DNA of 64,000 bases from Sporosarcina sp. P33 (GCF_002077155.1 NZ_CP015027.1:1776501-1840500), one strand, 5' to 3'. Shown: positions 27,720 through 36,528, numbered from the stretch's first letter. The notes: generated by a model not told the origin, from the sequence alone. Translations and numbers: made by a program.

Positions 27720-28622
27720 TTACCGATAGAATATCTTCATTAGCTCACTTAACGCTTCCGGTACTTGCAAAGAAGCCGTTGTGCCAAATAACTCTTCATC
27801 CAGATCATATACTTTGCCGTTTTTCACTGCGTTAAAATGTTTCCATATATCATTCGTCTGGAATTCTTCATTGAACATTTCCACAACTTCTTCGGGCATA
27901 CCGTGTGATAAACGCAAAATAATGTCCGGGTTGCTGTCATGCAAATATTCGGTATTGGATGACAAGTATTCTGGGTCTTGGCCTTCCATGACGTTTGTTC
28001 CGCCTGCACGTTTGACCAAGTCGCCGGCATATGAGTTCTCCGTGGCGACTAAGTAACTGCCTGGGATCCCAAGTAAAATTAATACACGCGGACCTTTACG
28101 GTTGGCAGCCACGACTTCCGCTGCGTCAATTCGCTTTTGTAAGTCCCCTGTCAGTTTATCTGCCTGGGCTTTACGGTCGTAGCGTTCTCCCAGATCCCGG
28201 ATTTCCTTAATCATTGAATCGGCACTTTGGAAATTAAGGAACTTCGCAGGAATCTTTAATTGTTCAAAACTGTCTTCCAAGTCGTATTCCAATGTAGAAA
28301 CGGATAAAAACTCTGTAGGATTCAATGACTTTACGATTTCCATATCTGGCGCCATTGCATTGCCGATCGCAGGCAGTCCGTCGAACCGTTTAGCCATCTG
28401 TTTTTCTGACTCAGGAACAGCAATTGCATCTATATCCAGCTTGTCAAGAATTTCTGCTATGACGACAGTTCCTGCAATAATTCGCTGATCAGTTGTTTCA
28501 GCACTTTCGTTTGCTGCAGCACGGTCATCTGAAACAGCCTTTTCTTCTTTCGCATTGCTGCAGCCTGCAATTACAGTCATCACTGCAAGGAGCAGCAATA
28601 CATTGAACCATTTTCTTCGCAC
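27720..28622 (-). CDS. isdE: Haem-binding lipoprotein of the ABC transporter (IsdE-like)
   Basis: The 300-residue solute-binding protein has a lipoprotein signal (VLLLLAVMTVIAGC, lipobox VIAGC) and the class III helical-backbone fold. The start chosen is the GTG at 28622 because GGAGG lies eight bases upstream; the frame continues to 28637. The family binds haem handed over by NEAT proteins; the axial Met/His ligands of IsdE cannot be fixed without alignment. It follows the second NEAT gene by 18 bp. Confidence 0.85.
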   Translation of the reverse strand: MRRKWFNVLLLLAVMTVIAGCSNAKEEKAVSDDRAAANESAETTDQRIIAGTVVIAEILDKLDIDAIAVPESEKQMAKRFDGLPAIGNAMAPDMEIVKSLNPTEFLSVSTLEYDLEDSFEQLKIPAKFLNFQSADSMIKEIRDLGERYDRKAQADKLTGDLQKRIDAAEVVAANRKGPRVLILLGIPGSYLVATENSYAGDLVKRAGGTNVMEGQDPEYLSSNTEYLHDSNPDIILRLSHGMPEEVVEMFNEEFQTNDIWKHFNAVKNGKVYDLDEELFGTTASLQVPEALSELMKIFYR

Positions 28623-28640
28623 ATCGTCATCCTCCACTCG

Positions 28641-29858
28641 TTATTCACTGGTCGTTCCATTATTTTTCTTTGTCAGCCGGCGGATTAATAAGATTCCCGA
28701 CAACAGACAGAGCAGCGACAGGCCGCCCGTTTTCATCAGATCAAACGGTACATCCTGTCCGTTCGGAGTACTTACTGCCGGCTCCACTGAAGGCTCACCC
28801 GCTGTTTGTGCGACCGGCTGATCCGATTCTTTTTCTTTTACATCCTTCATCCGGTCGAATGCCAATTGCTCCTCATGCGGACTCACGTAAGGCGGTGTGT
28901 CTTCTGTATTCCCTGTTTCTTTTACTTTGTCCTGCTTTTCAGCTGCCGGGGCTTTTTTCGCTGCAACAGCAATCTTCGCTGGTTGCTCTGTCCGCCTGGT
29001 CAATGAAGAAATGGCTGTGCTGTCCGATGCCGCCTGCCGTTCATTTTCCATAAACTTCAAGGCCTGCTTCTGATCGAATACTATAGACACTGCCTCTTCG
29101 TGCTCATAGTCTTTTTCTGGATTCTTTATCCTCATTTGTGCACGGACTTTATTCGGGAAATCTTTCACTTCAAATTCTATAATACGCGTTTCCGCGTCCG
29201 TTACTACGTTAGGCTCTTCAAGCTTTCCATGCTGTTCTGCGATAAAGCCCGTCACCCGTTCAGGCTGAAGGATTTCCATCTGCACATAGAGCCGATGATT
29301 CTTTTCAACGACTCGCAGTACGGGGTTCATATAGTCGATCATCGCGGATGGCTTTCCGTCTTTCAGCAATTCGTAGTGAAGCGTATCATTTCCCTGCCGG
29401 ATCATTGGCTCTGACTGCACATTTTCAAATTTCGGCAGCGATTGTTTTGAGATCGCCAATTTCAGTGAAAACGGCTGGTGAATATTTTCCTGCGCCAGGC
29501 GATACGTGCCGGTTAGTTCAACTTGTTGCTGTACATCTTTTATATCAAACTGAACTAAATTTTCCGCCCTGTCCAGCCAAGTATTTGTTTTTTTCCCCTG
29601 CTGTACAGCGGTCGCCTTTGTCAGAATGTGATCACTCTTCGCTGGAACCGATAACGTATAGCGGCCTTCTTTCACAGTTAAAAGGGCCTGCTTGCCAAAT
29701 AAAACATCCGAACCCGTGATTTCATGTGACAAAAAACTTAGTTCAACTTGATACTTGCCATTTGCAATCATCTTCCGTTCTTCTGCATGTACAGAAGGAA
29801 AAGGATGCGACGCACAGATGAATAACAGCAGCAAAGGCAAAAAGATGATTTTTTTCAT
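28641..29858 (-). CDS. NEAT-domain surface protein with C-terminal membrane anchor
   Basis: The 405-residue protein has a signal peptide (FLPLLLLFICASHPFPSVHA) and two NEAT-like regions (about 33-135 and 163-265). A charged linker and a C-terminal hydrophobic anchor (LSLLCLLSGILLIRRLTKKN) follow. The second NEAT has the usual strand pattern (AMIDYMNPVLRVV, then TRIIEFEVKDF). The haem-ligand region reads DYEHEEAVSIVF, in which the second tyrosine of YxxxY is glutamate, so haem affinity may differ. No clear sortase motif is seen before the anchor. Confidence 0.82.
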   Translation of the reverse strand: MKKIIFLPLLLLFICASHPFPSVHAEERKMIANGKYQVELSFLSHEITGSDVLFGKQALLTVKEGRYTLSVPAKSDHILTKATAVQQGKKTNTWLDRAENLVQFDIKDVQQQVELTGTYRLAQENIHQPFSLKLAISKQSLPKFENVQSEPMIRQGNDTLHYELLKDGKPSAMIDYMNPVLRVVEKNHRLYVQMEILQPERVTGFIAEQHGKLEEPNVVTDAETRIIEFEVKDFPNKVRAQMRIKNPEKDYEHEEAVSIVFDQKQALKFMENERQAASDSTAISSLTRRTEQPAKIAVAAKKAPAAEKQDKVKETGNTEDTPPYVSPHEEQLAFDRMKDVKEKESDQPVAQTAGEPSVEPAVSTPNGQDVPFDLMKTGGLSLLCLLSGILLIRRLTKKNNGTTSE

Positions 29859-29899
29859 ATCAGGCGTACTCTCCTTACATCCTGTGTAAAACGACAGGA

Positions 29900-29934
29900 A
29901 CTTCCTTCCGCTTTTTTAAAAAGCGAAAGGAAGT
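29900..29934 (-). other. Inverted repeat between two haem-operon genes
   Basis: ACTTCCTT with a following CGCTTTTT pairs with AAAAGCG and AAGGAAGT in the 90-bp gap between the NEAT-SLH gene and the next NEAT gene. No T-run follows, so it looks like an mRNA-processing or partial attenuation hairpin that would leave more transcript of the two upstream surface-protein genes. Confidence 0.55.
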
Positions 29935-29948
29935 ATCTGCATTTCCTC

Positions 29949-31361
29949 TTATTTATTCATGAACTCCAAAGAGCCGTGTAAAATCTTGGCCATTTGCGTA
30001 CGTTGTAATGAATCACCTGATTTGATTAGAACTTTGCCGTCAGCTTGCTTTGAGCCTGTCATAATATTACCGGCATACAATAAAGAAAATGCTTTTTTCG
30101 ATTCAGGGTCTGTAATGACTGCACCGTCTGCATAATAAGAAAGGCTTGTATCGCCAATATTCAACTCTTTGCCCGCTGCATAATTCACTGCGCGGTACAG
30201 CATTAACGCACCTTGCTGACGAGTCAATGTATTGTTCGGATTGAACTTCTCATTCTTCTGTACAATGCCTGCTTCTGCAAGGGCATTGATTGCACTGACG
30301 CGTTCCTTATCCGTGATTTTACCTAAGTCTTTAAATCCGGCAGACTTAGCAGTTTCAAGTTTCAATGCACGTGCAACCATCAGCGCAAACTGTGAACGTG
30401 TAATGTTGTTGCGCGGATTGAATGTTTCCGCCCCTTTTACAATCCCTTTGCCGTAAAGAGCTAGAATCGCTTCCTTGTTGCCGTCTTTATCGATATCCTT
30501 GAACGGGTTTACGATTGGAGTCGGTGCCGGCTTTACGGGATTGCTGAAATCAAGCTGCACTTTATGATTTGCGTCGTATTTAACAGGCCCTTCATTCACA
30601 ATTACATGAAGATCTGCGTTTACCAGCTTTGTCAGATCCGCCACTTTAAATGTATACGTGCGTTCATTCGTTGCTTTGTCTTCTGTCGCGACAGGAATTT
30701 CTTTGCCCGCAATTTTAAATGATTGAATATAATGGCCTTTCGGGAATGAAACCGTTACTTCATTGCCGTCTGCCACTTTTTTCACCAATGCAGTCGGCGA
30801 CATATAATCCATCATGATGGACTCTTCTTTTGTCCCGTCTTTATACACCTTTACGCCAACCTTTGTAACTGTCTCGGCTTCTGTTTTAGCAACTTCTGCT
30901 TTGAAGTCAAAGTCATGACTTTTTTCATATCCCGGTGCTTTTACGTGAATTATTCCGGAATACGTTTTGCCTGCTTCGATTGGAAAAGTATACGTGGTAG
31001 TTCCGTCAGCATTTTTCGTTTCTGCTGCGTCAGCCAATTCATCCCCTTGTTGTGTTTGAAGACCCGCGATCATAGCTGCAGACTTAACAGGAATCGTTAA
31101 CTTCGCATAGGTTACGCCGTCTTTTTCAACAAGCGTCCCCCGCGGCAGGATATGACTGCTGATAGCAGGCTCCGGCACGGTTGTTCCTGATTTATACACA
31201 TGAAAATCAATAACTTGCTCAGCAGCAACTGCCGCCTGCAGAACAGACGCCACCTGATTGCTTGTACTTACGTTTGCCGATGCCGCAGTTGGGATAGCCA
31301 TTGATACTGCAAGCAATGAAGCTAGCACTAATTTCGTCGCACGTGATGGTTTTTTCGTCAT
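29949..31361 (-). CDS. NEAT-domain protein anchored by three SLH repeats
   Basis: The 470-residue protein has a signal peptide (cleaved near ASA-NVS) and two NEAT-like regions (about 48-155 and 165-275, the second with IMMDYMSPTALVKKV). Three SLH repeats follow (about 285-470: FKDIDKDG, FKDLGKITDKERV and the third motif). SLH domains bind secondary cell-wall polymers non-covalently. The YxxxY haem motif is not intact in either NEAT region (GYEKSHDFDF, KYDANHKVQL). It resembles Bacillus NEAT-SLH haem proteins such as BslK in architecture and lies 3 bp after the IsdC-like gene. Confidence 0.85.
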   Translation of the reverse strand: MTKKPSRATKLVLASLLAVSMAIPTAASANVSTSNQVASVLQAAVAAEQVIDFHVYKSGTTVPEPAISSHILPRGTLVEKDGVTYAKLTIPVKSAAMIAGLQTQQGDELADAAETKNADGTTTYTFPIEAGKTYSGIIHVKAPGYEKSHDFDFKAEVAKTEAETVTKVGVKVYKDGTKEESIMMDYMSPTALVKKVADGNEVTVSFPKGHYIQSFKIAGKEIPVATEDKATNERTYTFKVADLTKLVNADLHVIVNEGPVKYDANHKVQLDFSNPVKPAPTPIVNPFKDIDKDGNKEAILALYGKGIVKGAETFNPRNNITRSQFALMVARALKLETAKSAGFKDLGKITDKERVSAINALAEAGIVQKNEKFNPNNTLTRQQGALMLYRAVNYAAGKELNIGDTSLSYYADGAVITDPESKKAFSLLYAGNIMTGSKQADGKVLIKSGDSLQRTQMAKILHGSLEFMNK

Positions 31362-31363
31362 AA

Positions 31364-32020
31364 TTATTGTTCCCCCTGTTTTCTTTGGAATCTGGTTTTA
31401 TACAATAAAAATGCAGAACCTGCTAATGCAAAGATTAATAGGTACGGCGTTGAATCACTTGTTTGAGGATTTGCTACTTTTCTTTCAGTAGAATGCCTGC
31501 TGGTTACAGTGCTTGTACTAGTGCCCGGTTTTGCAGAAGGACTTTTTACTGCGGGCGGTGTCGTTGTCGAAGCTGGCGGTGTAACTGCCGGCGGCTTCAC
31601 TTGACTGTTCTCTTTAAATACTAGATCAACCGTATATTCATGGTGGTAATTGATCTCATCAACATCCACTTTCATAGGGATTTTCACCGGTTTTGAAATA
31701 TCTTTTACGGTAAACTCCACAACGCGCGTGTTTGCCTTTAGATCTTCATTGACTACGACTGCTCCGCCTTCCGGTTCAAACTTGGTAATCCAAGAACTTT
31801 CCTTCAGTGTAAGCTGTACTATGGCTGATCCATTCGTCACCGTCACGAGTGCCGGTTTCTGAAAATAGCCATCTGCAATAGAAGCTGAACTGCTGTCCGG
31901 CTGATTTACTTGATAATGTAATGACTGTGTCCCATCTGCGAATTTAGCTGACGCTTGCGGCAGTCCAATCATCAATACGAAAATGGCTGCTGCTGCGAAG
32001 GACAGAAATGCTTTTCTCAC
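31364..32020 (-). CDS. isdC: IsdC-like NEAT protein with sortase B signal
   Basis: The 218-residue protein has a signal peptide (FLSFAAAAIFVLMIGLPQASA) and one NEAT domain (about 28-140). A Pro/Ser/Thr-rich spacer, the sorting motif NPQTS, a hydrophobic anchor and a basic tail follow. The haem-binding YxxxY motif is intact (INYHHEYTVDLVF), the only NEAT here where it is. The GTG at 32020 is preferred since it places the signal peptide at the N-terminus and has AGAGGGG upstream; an ATG at 32041 is possible. It heads the haem operon behind a Fur box. It is the likely SrtB substrate. Confidence 0.87.
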   Translation of the reverse strand: MRKAFLSFAAAAIFVLMIGLPQASAKFADGTQSLHYQVNQPDSSSASIADGYFQKPALVTVTNGSAIVQLTLKESSWITKFEPEGGAVVVNEDLKANTRVVEFTVKDISKPVKIPMKVDVDEINYHHEYTVDLVFKENSQVKPPAVTPPASTTTPPAVKSPSAKPGTSTSTVTSRHSTERKVANPQTSDSTPYLLIFALAGSAFLLYKTRFQRKQGEQ

Positions 32021-32160
32021 GTATTCATAATCCCCTCTCATTTCTTTATTTTTACGCTGTATAAACCTAATGACCTGCTTTCCAATCATTGGTTTAATTT
32101 CCACTTCTAAATTATCTCATAAACAGTTGCCGGCTTGATAGACAAGCTGCTTACCCAAAA

Positions 32161-32166
32161 ATTATA
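32161..32166 (-). promoter_or_regulatory. Likely -10 box of the haem operon promoter
   Basis: The minus strand reads TATAAT here, about 140 bp upstream of isdC. No good -35 box is seen at the standard distance. The Fur box lies 35-50 bp further upstream. Confidence 0.45.
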
Positions 32167-32200
32167 TTGTGTCAAAGTTATGGCAAACGCAGACAACTAT

Positions 32201-32215
32201 TGAGAACTATTATCA
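32201..32215 (-). promoter_or_regulatory. Fur box of the haem operon
   Basis: TGAGAACTATTATCA matches the 7-1-7 Fur box TGATAATNATTATCA at 12 of 14 defined positions. It lies in the only long gap upstream of the operon, so iron-dependent repression is likely. Confidence 0.75.
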
Positions 32216-32359
32216 TTTAATATATCTCTGCCTGACAGTTAAGTCAATAAGTATTGGAAAATTATTTCATTTTTCGGACGTATCCATGCACTCTGTCACC
32301 AGTAACGATGATTCGCATAAGATACATAGATGTAATTTACGAATGAGAGGGGTAATACA

Positions 32360-32845
32360 ATGAACATCCAAGCTTTTAGCGGTGCAGTCATGGTAATTCA
32401 TGAGTTTCCAACAGGACGGGACAGCGAGAATGGCTGTTATTTGATGATGACAGTCGATAATGGATATGGAAATGTGGTGAACTTTGTGGTGGAACCGACA
32501 ACATACTTCGTTGATCATGTAAAAATAAAGGCAGGCGACCGAGTGACAGGTTTTTACGATGCAGATGCGCCCACCCCTTTCATCTATCCGCCGCAATTCA
32601 GAGCGCTGGTCATGTGCAAAGACTCACGCAGGCAACATGTAAAAGTGGATTATTTCAACCGGCGTTTGGAAAGCAGCGACGGCACTCTTCAAATCAATCT
32701 GTCTCCTCAAACAGAAATCCTATTAACGAACGGTCAATCATTCAAAGGAAATATAGCACAGCGAAATCTGGTCGTTATATATGATACAAGTTCCAGAAGT
32801 ATTCCGGCACAGACTACTCCCCATAGAATTATTGTACTCTGCTGA
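32360..32845 (+). CDS. Conserved hypothetical protein, beta-rich
   Basis: The 161-residue cytoplasmic protein has no signal or membrane segment. It repeats short beta-strand patterns (VNFVVEPTTYFVDHVKIKAG, TGFYDADAPTPFIYPPQ) reminiscent of small OB-like domains. Similar domains occur in Bacillota alone or attached to copper-amine-oxidase-N-like domains, but their function is unknown to me. AGAGGGG precedes the ATG. It diverges from the haem operon, with which it shares an intergenic region. Confidence 0.7.
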   Translation: MNIQAFSGAVMVIHEFPTGRDSENGCYLMMTVDNGYGNVVNFVVEPTTYFVDHVKIKAGDRVTGFYDADAPTPFIYPPQFRALVMCKDSRRQHVKVDYFNRRLESSDGTLQINLSPQTEILLTNGQSFKGNIAQRNLVVIYDTSSRSIPAQTTPHRIIVLC

Positions 32846-32890
32846 CGGGCCTGAACTTACTTTGAAGCAGGGACATGGCATGTCTCTGCT

Positions 32891-33667
32891 TTATATCCGA
32901 TAGAACCGGCGCGTGGCTTCGTAGATTTCATTGTATACATCTTCTGCATTCATTCTCTTGATACCTGCTATGCTTTTTATACTTTCATGCAACATCGACG
33001 GATGTGTCAGTTTCCCGGCAAAGGATTCCTCAAATGGCCAGGGACCATCCGATTCGACCATTAATTGAAGCAGCGGAATCTGTTGGACTATGTGCTGAAT
33101 CTTCGGCCGATACGTAACTTCCGGGGTGACAGATACCATATATCCGTTAGCAATGATTCGCTGCAGCACAGAGTCGTCACCTTTAAACCAATGAAAATGT
33201 GCCCGTGACACGTTATACACCTCCAGCAAATCACAAACAATATCCGCATCTTCATAAACTGCATGAAGCGCAATCGGCAACTCATACTCTGCCGCTTTTT
33301 GAACAAAACATTCCAGCATATTCAAATAAGGTGCCATGTCCAGCTCAGGCTGCTGCTGACGCAAATAATACGGCAGCCCCACTTCGCCAATAGCAGTCAG
33401 ACGATGTTCTGTTTGATCGATGACGTGCAGGATTGCCTGAAGCTCTTCATCTGCAGGAACAGCCTGTTCCGGGTGATAGCCGACTGCCGCTTTAATTCGG
33501 CTGTCAATGCCGGAAAGTTCCAGCTGCCGGTAAGAAGAGGCCAAATCATTTGAGACTGCCACCAGCGCCGTCACGTCGTTCTCATCTAGTTCGCTCAAAA
33601 TCTTTACCCTGTCTTTCTCTTCATACATATCAAGATGAATATGAGAGTCTATCACATACCTTTTCAC
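32891..33667 (-). CDS. TatD-family metal-dependent hydrolase
   Basis: The 258-residue amidohydrolase-fold protein shows the TatD metal sites: DSHIHLDMY at the N-terminus, GEVGLPYY with the bridging glutamate, ALHAVYEDA, HFHWFKGD and ESDGPWPFEE near the C-terminus. TatD-like enzymes are DNA exonucleases or hydrolases of unclear substrate. It diverges from no partner and ends near the convergent hypothetical gene. Confidence 0.87.
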   Translation of the reverse strand: MKRYVIDSHIHLDMYEEKDRVKILSELDENDVTALVAVSNDLASSYRQLELSGIDSRIKAAVGYHPEQAVPADEELQAILHVIDQTEHRLTAIGEVGLPYYLRQQQPELDMAPYLNMLECFVQKAAEYELPIALHAVYEDADIVCDLLEVYNVSRAHFHWFKGDDSVLQRIIANGYMVSVTPEVTYRPKIQHIVQQIPLLQLMVESDGPWPFEESFAGKLTHPSMLHESIKSIAGIKRMNAEDVYNEIYEATRRFYRI

Positions 33668-33699
33668 AGTTATCAGCCTTCTTTCGTTCGATTTTGTGA

Positions 33700-33715
33700 T
33701 GTTCCACGTGAAACG
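33700..33715 (+). promoter_or_regulatory. parS: parS-like centromere site
   Basis: TGTTCCACGTGAAACG matches the Bacillales parS consensus TGTTNCACGTGAAACA at all but the last position. It is intergenic and the window is origin-proximal, where ParB (Spo0J) binding sites cluster. Confidence 0.75.
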
Positions 33716-33789
33716 CCTGCATGCAGTGAACCTAACCCCTTATCTCAGCGTCATACTACTTTCCATTACGAAAAAGTAGGCGGTGACGT

Positions 33790-34578
33790 ATGAATCTGCA
33801 CGCATTACAAATGAAAGCACTGCACTCCATGCAGCAACTTTTCTATTTCGGCTGGCAACAGGCGCTTTCCTGCATCTTTCCTGTAATAATTTTTGGTTCA
33901 CTTGCACTCACTCAAGTCATTCCTCTTCCCTTCTTGCCGAGGTACGATTGGCTGCTACTCATCTTTATCGCTGTGCAATGGCGGATGCTGAAATCAGGAC
34001 TTGAAACACGCGACGAACTGAAAGTGATTACACTGTTTCATATTCTCGGACTGACTTTGGAAATCTTTAAAGTGCACATGGGGTCTTGGTCTTATCCGGA
34101 AGAGGGCTATTTTAAAATACTGGACGTGCCGTTATACAGCGGCTTTATGTACGCGAGTGTCGCAAGCTATTTATGCCAGGCGTGGAGAAGATTAGACGTC
34201 AGTCTGATTCAATGGCCCAGGCTTTGGGCGGTGGGTCCGCTGGCTGCTGCAATCTATGCCAACTTCTTCACACACCACTACTGGATTGATGTCCGCTGGT
34301 GGTTATCCGCACTTGTACTTCTGCTATTTTGGCGTTCATCCGTCAGCTATGAGGTAAACGGTACACGTTATCGGATGCCCCTGACGCTTGCATTCGCTTT
34401 AATTGGCTTTTTCGTCTGGATTGCAGAGAATATCGCAACGTTCTTCGGGGCATGGACTTATCCAAATCAAAGCGCAGCATGGCATGTTGTCGGTATTGGA
34501 AAATTGAGTTCCTGGCTTTTATTAGTCATTGTCAGCTTCCTGATCGTTGCTGTACTGAAACAAATCAAGAAGAGCTAA
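33790..34578 (+). CDS. DUF817 family integral membrane protein
   Basis: The 262-residue protein has about eight transmembrane helices and matches DUF817 (GSWSYPEEGYFKI, NFFTHHYWIDVRWWL, TFFGAWTYPNQ). These segments place conserved Trp, His and acidic residues near the membrane, which hints at an enzyme or lipid-related activity, but no function is established. AGGCGGTG precedes the ATG. Confidence 0.85.
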   Translation: MNLHALQMKALHSMQQLFYFGWQQALSCIFPVIIFGSLALTQVIPLPFLPRYDWLLLIFIAVQWRMLKSGLETRDELKVITLFHILGLTLEIFKVHMGSWSYPEEGYFKILDVPLYSGFMYASVASYLCQAWRRLDVSLIQWPRLWAVGPLAAAIYANFFTHHYWIDVRWWLSALVLLLFWRSSVSYEVNGTRYRMPLTLAFALIGFFVWIAENIATFFGAWTYPNQSAAWHVVGIGKLSSWLLLVIVSFLIVAVLKQIKKS

Positions 34579-34584
34579 ATATGC

Positions 34585-34671
34585 TTAGGCCAATATCAGG
34601 CAGTTCCTTTTGAAGAAAACTCTGCCCAGTGGAAGAAGGCAGTAGATCTCGCCAAACGGCTTTTCAATTGA
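34585..34671 (+). pseudogene. Remnant of a lost gene's 3' end
   Basis: Directly after the DUF817 stop, in the same frame, 28 codons (LGQYQAVPFEENSAQW, then KAVDLAKRLFN) end in TGA. The composition looks coding, and it resembles the C-terminus of flavodoxin-like NAD(P)H-dependent reductases. Nothing upstream of it remains, so it is most simply the scar of a deletion. Confidence 0.4.
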
Positions 34672-34770
34672 TGATACTTTTTTAGCGGTAAAGAAAAGTG
34701 CCCGAAGAGTTATTGCACGGGAAATAAATCGCCTGCCTGGCAGAATCCATACAGCATGCATTTCTTCAAT

Positions 34771-34806
34771 AAAAACGCAGCAAGCTCAGTGGCCTGCTGC
34801 GTTTTA
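34771..34806 (-). terminator. Terminator of the cyclophilin gene
   Basis: AAAACGCAGCA pairs with TGCTGCGTTTT around a 12-nt loop; the minus strand continues with TTTTTATTG. It also has T-rich sequence on the plus strand. Confidence 0.85.
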
Positions 34807-34818
34807 TAGTTGTTATAA

Positions 34819-35496
34819 TCAATGGGTGACCGGTGCAGGGTAGTCAAAGCCCTTAGTGTCTGCTTCAACTTTTTTCATCTTCTGTTCTTCAACCGGCTTG
34901 TCCGCAGAATCTGTTTCAGCGGCAACGATTGCGTCTACTGTTTCCATACCTTCTATTACTTTACCGAAGGCTGCATATTCTCCGTCAAGAGAAGCTGTGT
35001 CGTCAGTCATAATGAAGAATTGTGAACCCGCGGAATTTGGATCCATCGTACGGGCCATCGACAGGACGCCGCGCTCATGCTTCATATTGTTTTCAAAACC
35101 ATTTGATGTAAACTCTCCATCGATTGCATGTCCTGGTCCGCCCGAGCCATCACCGGAAGAGTCTCCGCCTTGGATCATAAAGCCTGGAATGACACGATGA
35201 AAAATCAAACCGTCGTAATACCCGTCTTCCACTAATGAAATGAAGTTCGCTACTGTATTTGGAGCAACTGCCGGTTCTAACTCCAATACGATTTTTTCAT
35301 CGTTTTCCATTGTAATTGTCACTATTGGGTTTTCTTTCACATCTGCCGAATAATCCACTGCCTGCTCTTTAGGTTCTTCCTTCGGCTGTTCTTTCGGTGT
35401 ATCCGCCGGCCCATTTTCAGCTGTTTTTCCGCAGCCCGCTAAAAGAATCGCCAATGCCATGACACTTATTATGAAATACCACGCTTTATTGCGCAT
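34819..35496 (-). CDS. Cyclophilin-type peptidyl-prolyl isomerase lipoprotein
   Basis: The 225-residue protein has a lipoprotein signal (VMALAILLAGC) and a Glu/Lys/Pro-rich linker. A cyclophilin domain follows with the active-site segments FHRVIPGFMIQGGD, GSQFFIMTDD and YAAFGKVIEGM. As a lipoprotein it would assist folding of exported proteins at the membrane surface, a role played by PrsA-type isomerases of another family. The loop after the active site is Gly-rich (GGDSSGDGSGGPG), as in Gram-positive secreted cyclophilins. Confidence 0.92.
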   Translation of the reverse strand: MRNKAWYFIISVMALAILLAGCGKTAENGPADTPKEQPKEEPKEQAVDYSADVKENPIVTITMENDEKIVLELEPAVAPNTVANFISLVEDGYYDGLIFHRVIPGFMIQGGDSSGDGSGGPGHAIDGEFTSNGFENNMKHERGVLSMARTMDPNSAGSQFFIMTDDTASLDGEYAAFGKVIEGMETVDAIVAAETDSADKPVEEQKMKKVEADTKGFDYPAPVTH

Positions 35497-35552
35497 ATTC
35501 GTTCCACACTCCCTGCCATTTTTTCTTCCATTACCTACTGCTGTTTATCTTA

Positions 35553-36065
35553 TCACTGATTTCGGTATCGCATAGCCAATCCTTTTAAGAAGTTCCGTGC
35601 ATACCGATCGCCGCATGGTTTATAGTTTCGGTGGCCTTCTTTACGAAGCACCGCACTTAATTCGTTTTTGGAGATTATCACTCCTGCATCTCCCAGGATT
35701 TGCAGCATATCCTCACTTGTAAGAGAAAGTGCAATTTTAACTTTCTTCAGCAAGATATTATTTACATTCCGATGACCTTCTTCTGACATAAGGAATGGCT
35801 GCGGAGCATGTTCCGTATTTTCGCGCACTCCTCTTTTCAAACTGATCAGCCCGTTTAGAAACGATTCCAATGTAATATTATCGATTTCTTTTGCGTATTC
35901 ATTCATCTGCATTTCATCCGTACTGTCATCATTCGTTTTCGTCAGCATTTCTTTCACTTCTGCTTTCTTTAATTCCATTCCGCCGAGCGCGAAGATTTCT
36001 GCCATAGCCGAATCTTTCAGATCCAGTGCATAGCGTAATCTGCTCAGCACATCATTATTGTTCAT
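35553..36065 (-). CDS. DUF1456 family protein (YehS-like)
   Basis: The 170-residue protein has two DUF1456 repeats (about 1-75 and 97-165), each with a pattern like VLSRLRYALDLKDSAMAEIF and ILLKKVKIALSLTSEDMLQI. E. coli YehS has the same double arrangement. Function unknown. No signal peptide; likely cytosolic. Confidence 0.88.
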   Translation of the reverse strand: MNNNDVLSRLRYALDLKDSAMAEIFALGGMELKKAEVKEMLTKTNDDSTDEMQMNEYAKEIDNITLESFLNGLISLKRGVRENTEHAPQPFLMSEEGHRNVNNILLKKVKIALSLTSEDMLQILGDAGVIISKNELSAVLRKEGHRNYKPCGDRYARNFLKGLAMRYRNQ

Positions 36066-36165
36066 CTAATCACCTGTACCCTTTCTGGTTTGTTGCTGTA
36101 TGTTCAGTATAACTGGATGGGCTGTCTGTTGTCGTCATTCACGCAGACAACACGCAGCGCTGAAT

Positions 36166-36528
36166 TTACTCCGCTGTGTTTTCACCGTTGGCTTTTTCTA
36201 TCGAATTCATGAATTGATCGCCAAAATCACAAATTGAAGTAACAACAGGCTCCAAAAGCAAGCCGATTTCACTTAATTGGTATTCCACTTTAGGCGGTAC
36301 TACAGGATATACATAGCGCGTTACAATGTTGTCCTCTTCCAGTTCACGCAGCTGTCTGATCAGCATGCGCTGATTTGCGTCAGGAAGCTTTTTCTGAATC
36401 TCACTTAATCGTAATGTAGATTCTTGCAGCAAGCACCAGATAATTGCGATTTTCCATCGTCCGCCTATTACGGATAATGCCAAATCCTTGCTAGTGAAAT
36501 ACGTTTTATCTTTATAATGAATAACCAT
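36166..36528 (-). CDS. HxlR-family winged-helix regulator
   Basis: The 120-residue protein has the HxlR core (ALSVIGGRWKIAIIWCLL, LRLSEIQKKLPDANQRML, RQLRELEEDNIVTRYVYPVVPPKVEYQLSEIG). The ATG at 36528 gives a family-like N-terminus; the frame continues to 36654 but the extra residues ([16 protein letters not shown]) are unlike the family and overlap the promoter region. Two cysteines (IIWCLL, SICDFG) could act in sensing. It diverges from frmA-frmB. HxlR of B. subtilis activates formaldehyde-fixation genes, so a formaldehyde-responsive role is a reasonable inference. Confidence 0.85.
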   Translation of the reverse strand: MVIHYKDKTYFTSKDLALSVIGGRWKIAIIWCLLQESTLRLSEIQKKLPDANQRMLIRQLRELEEDNIVTRYVYPVVPPKVEYQLSEIGLLLEPVVTSICDFGDQFMNSIEKANGENTAE

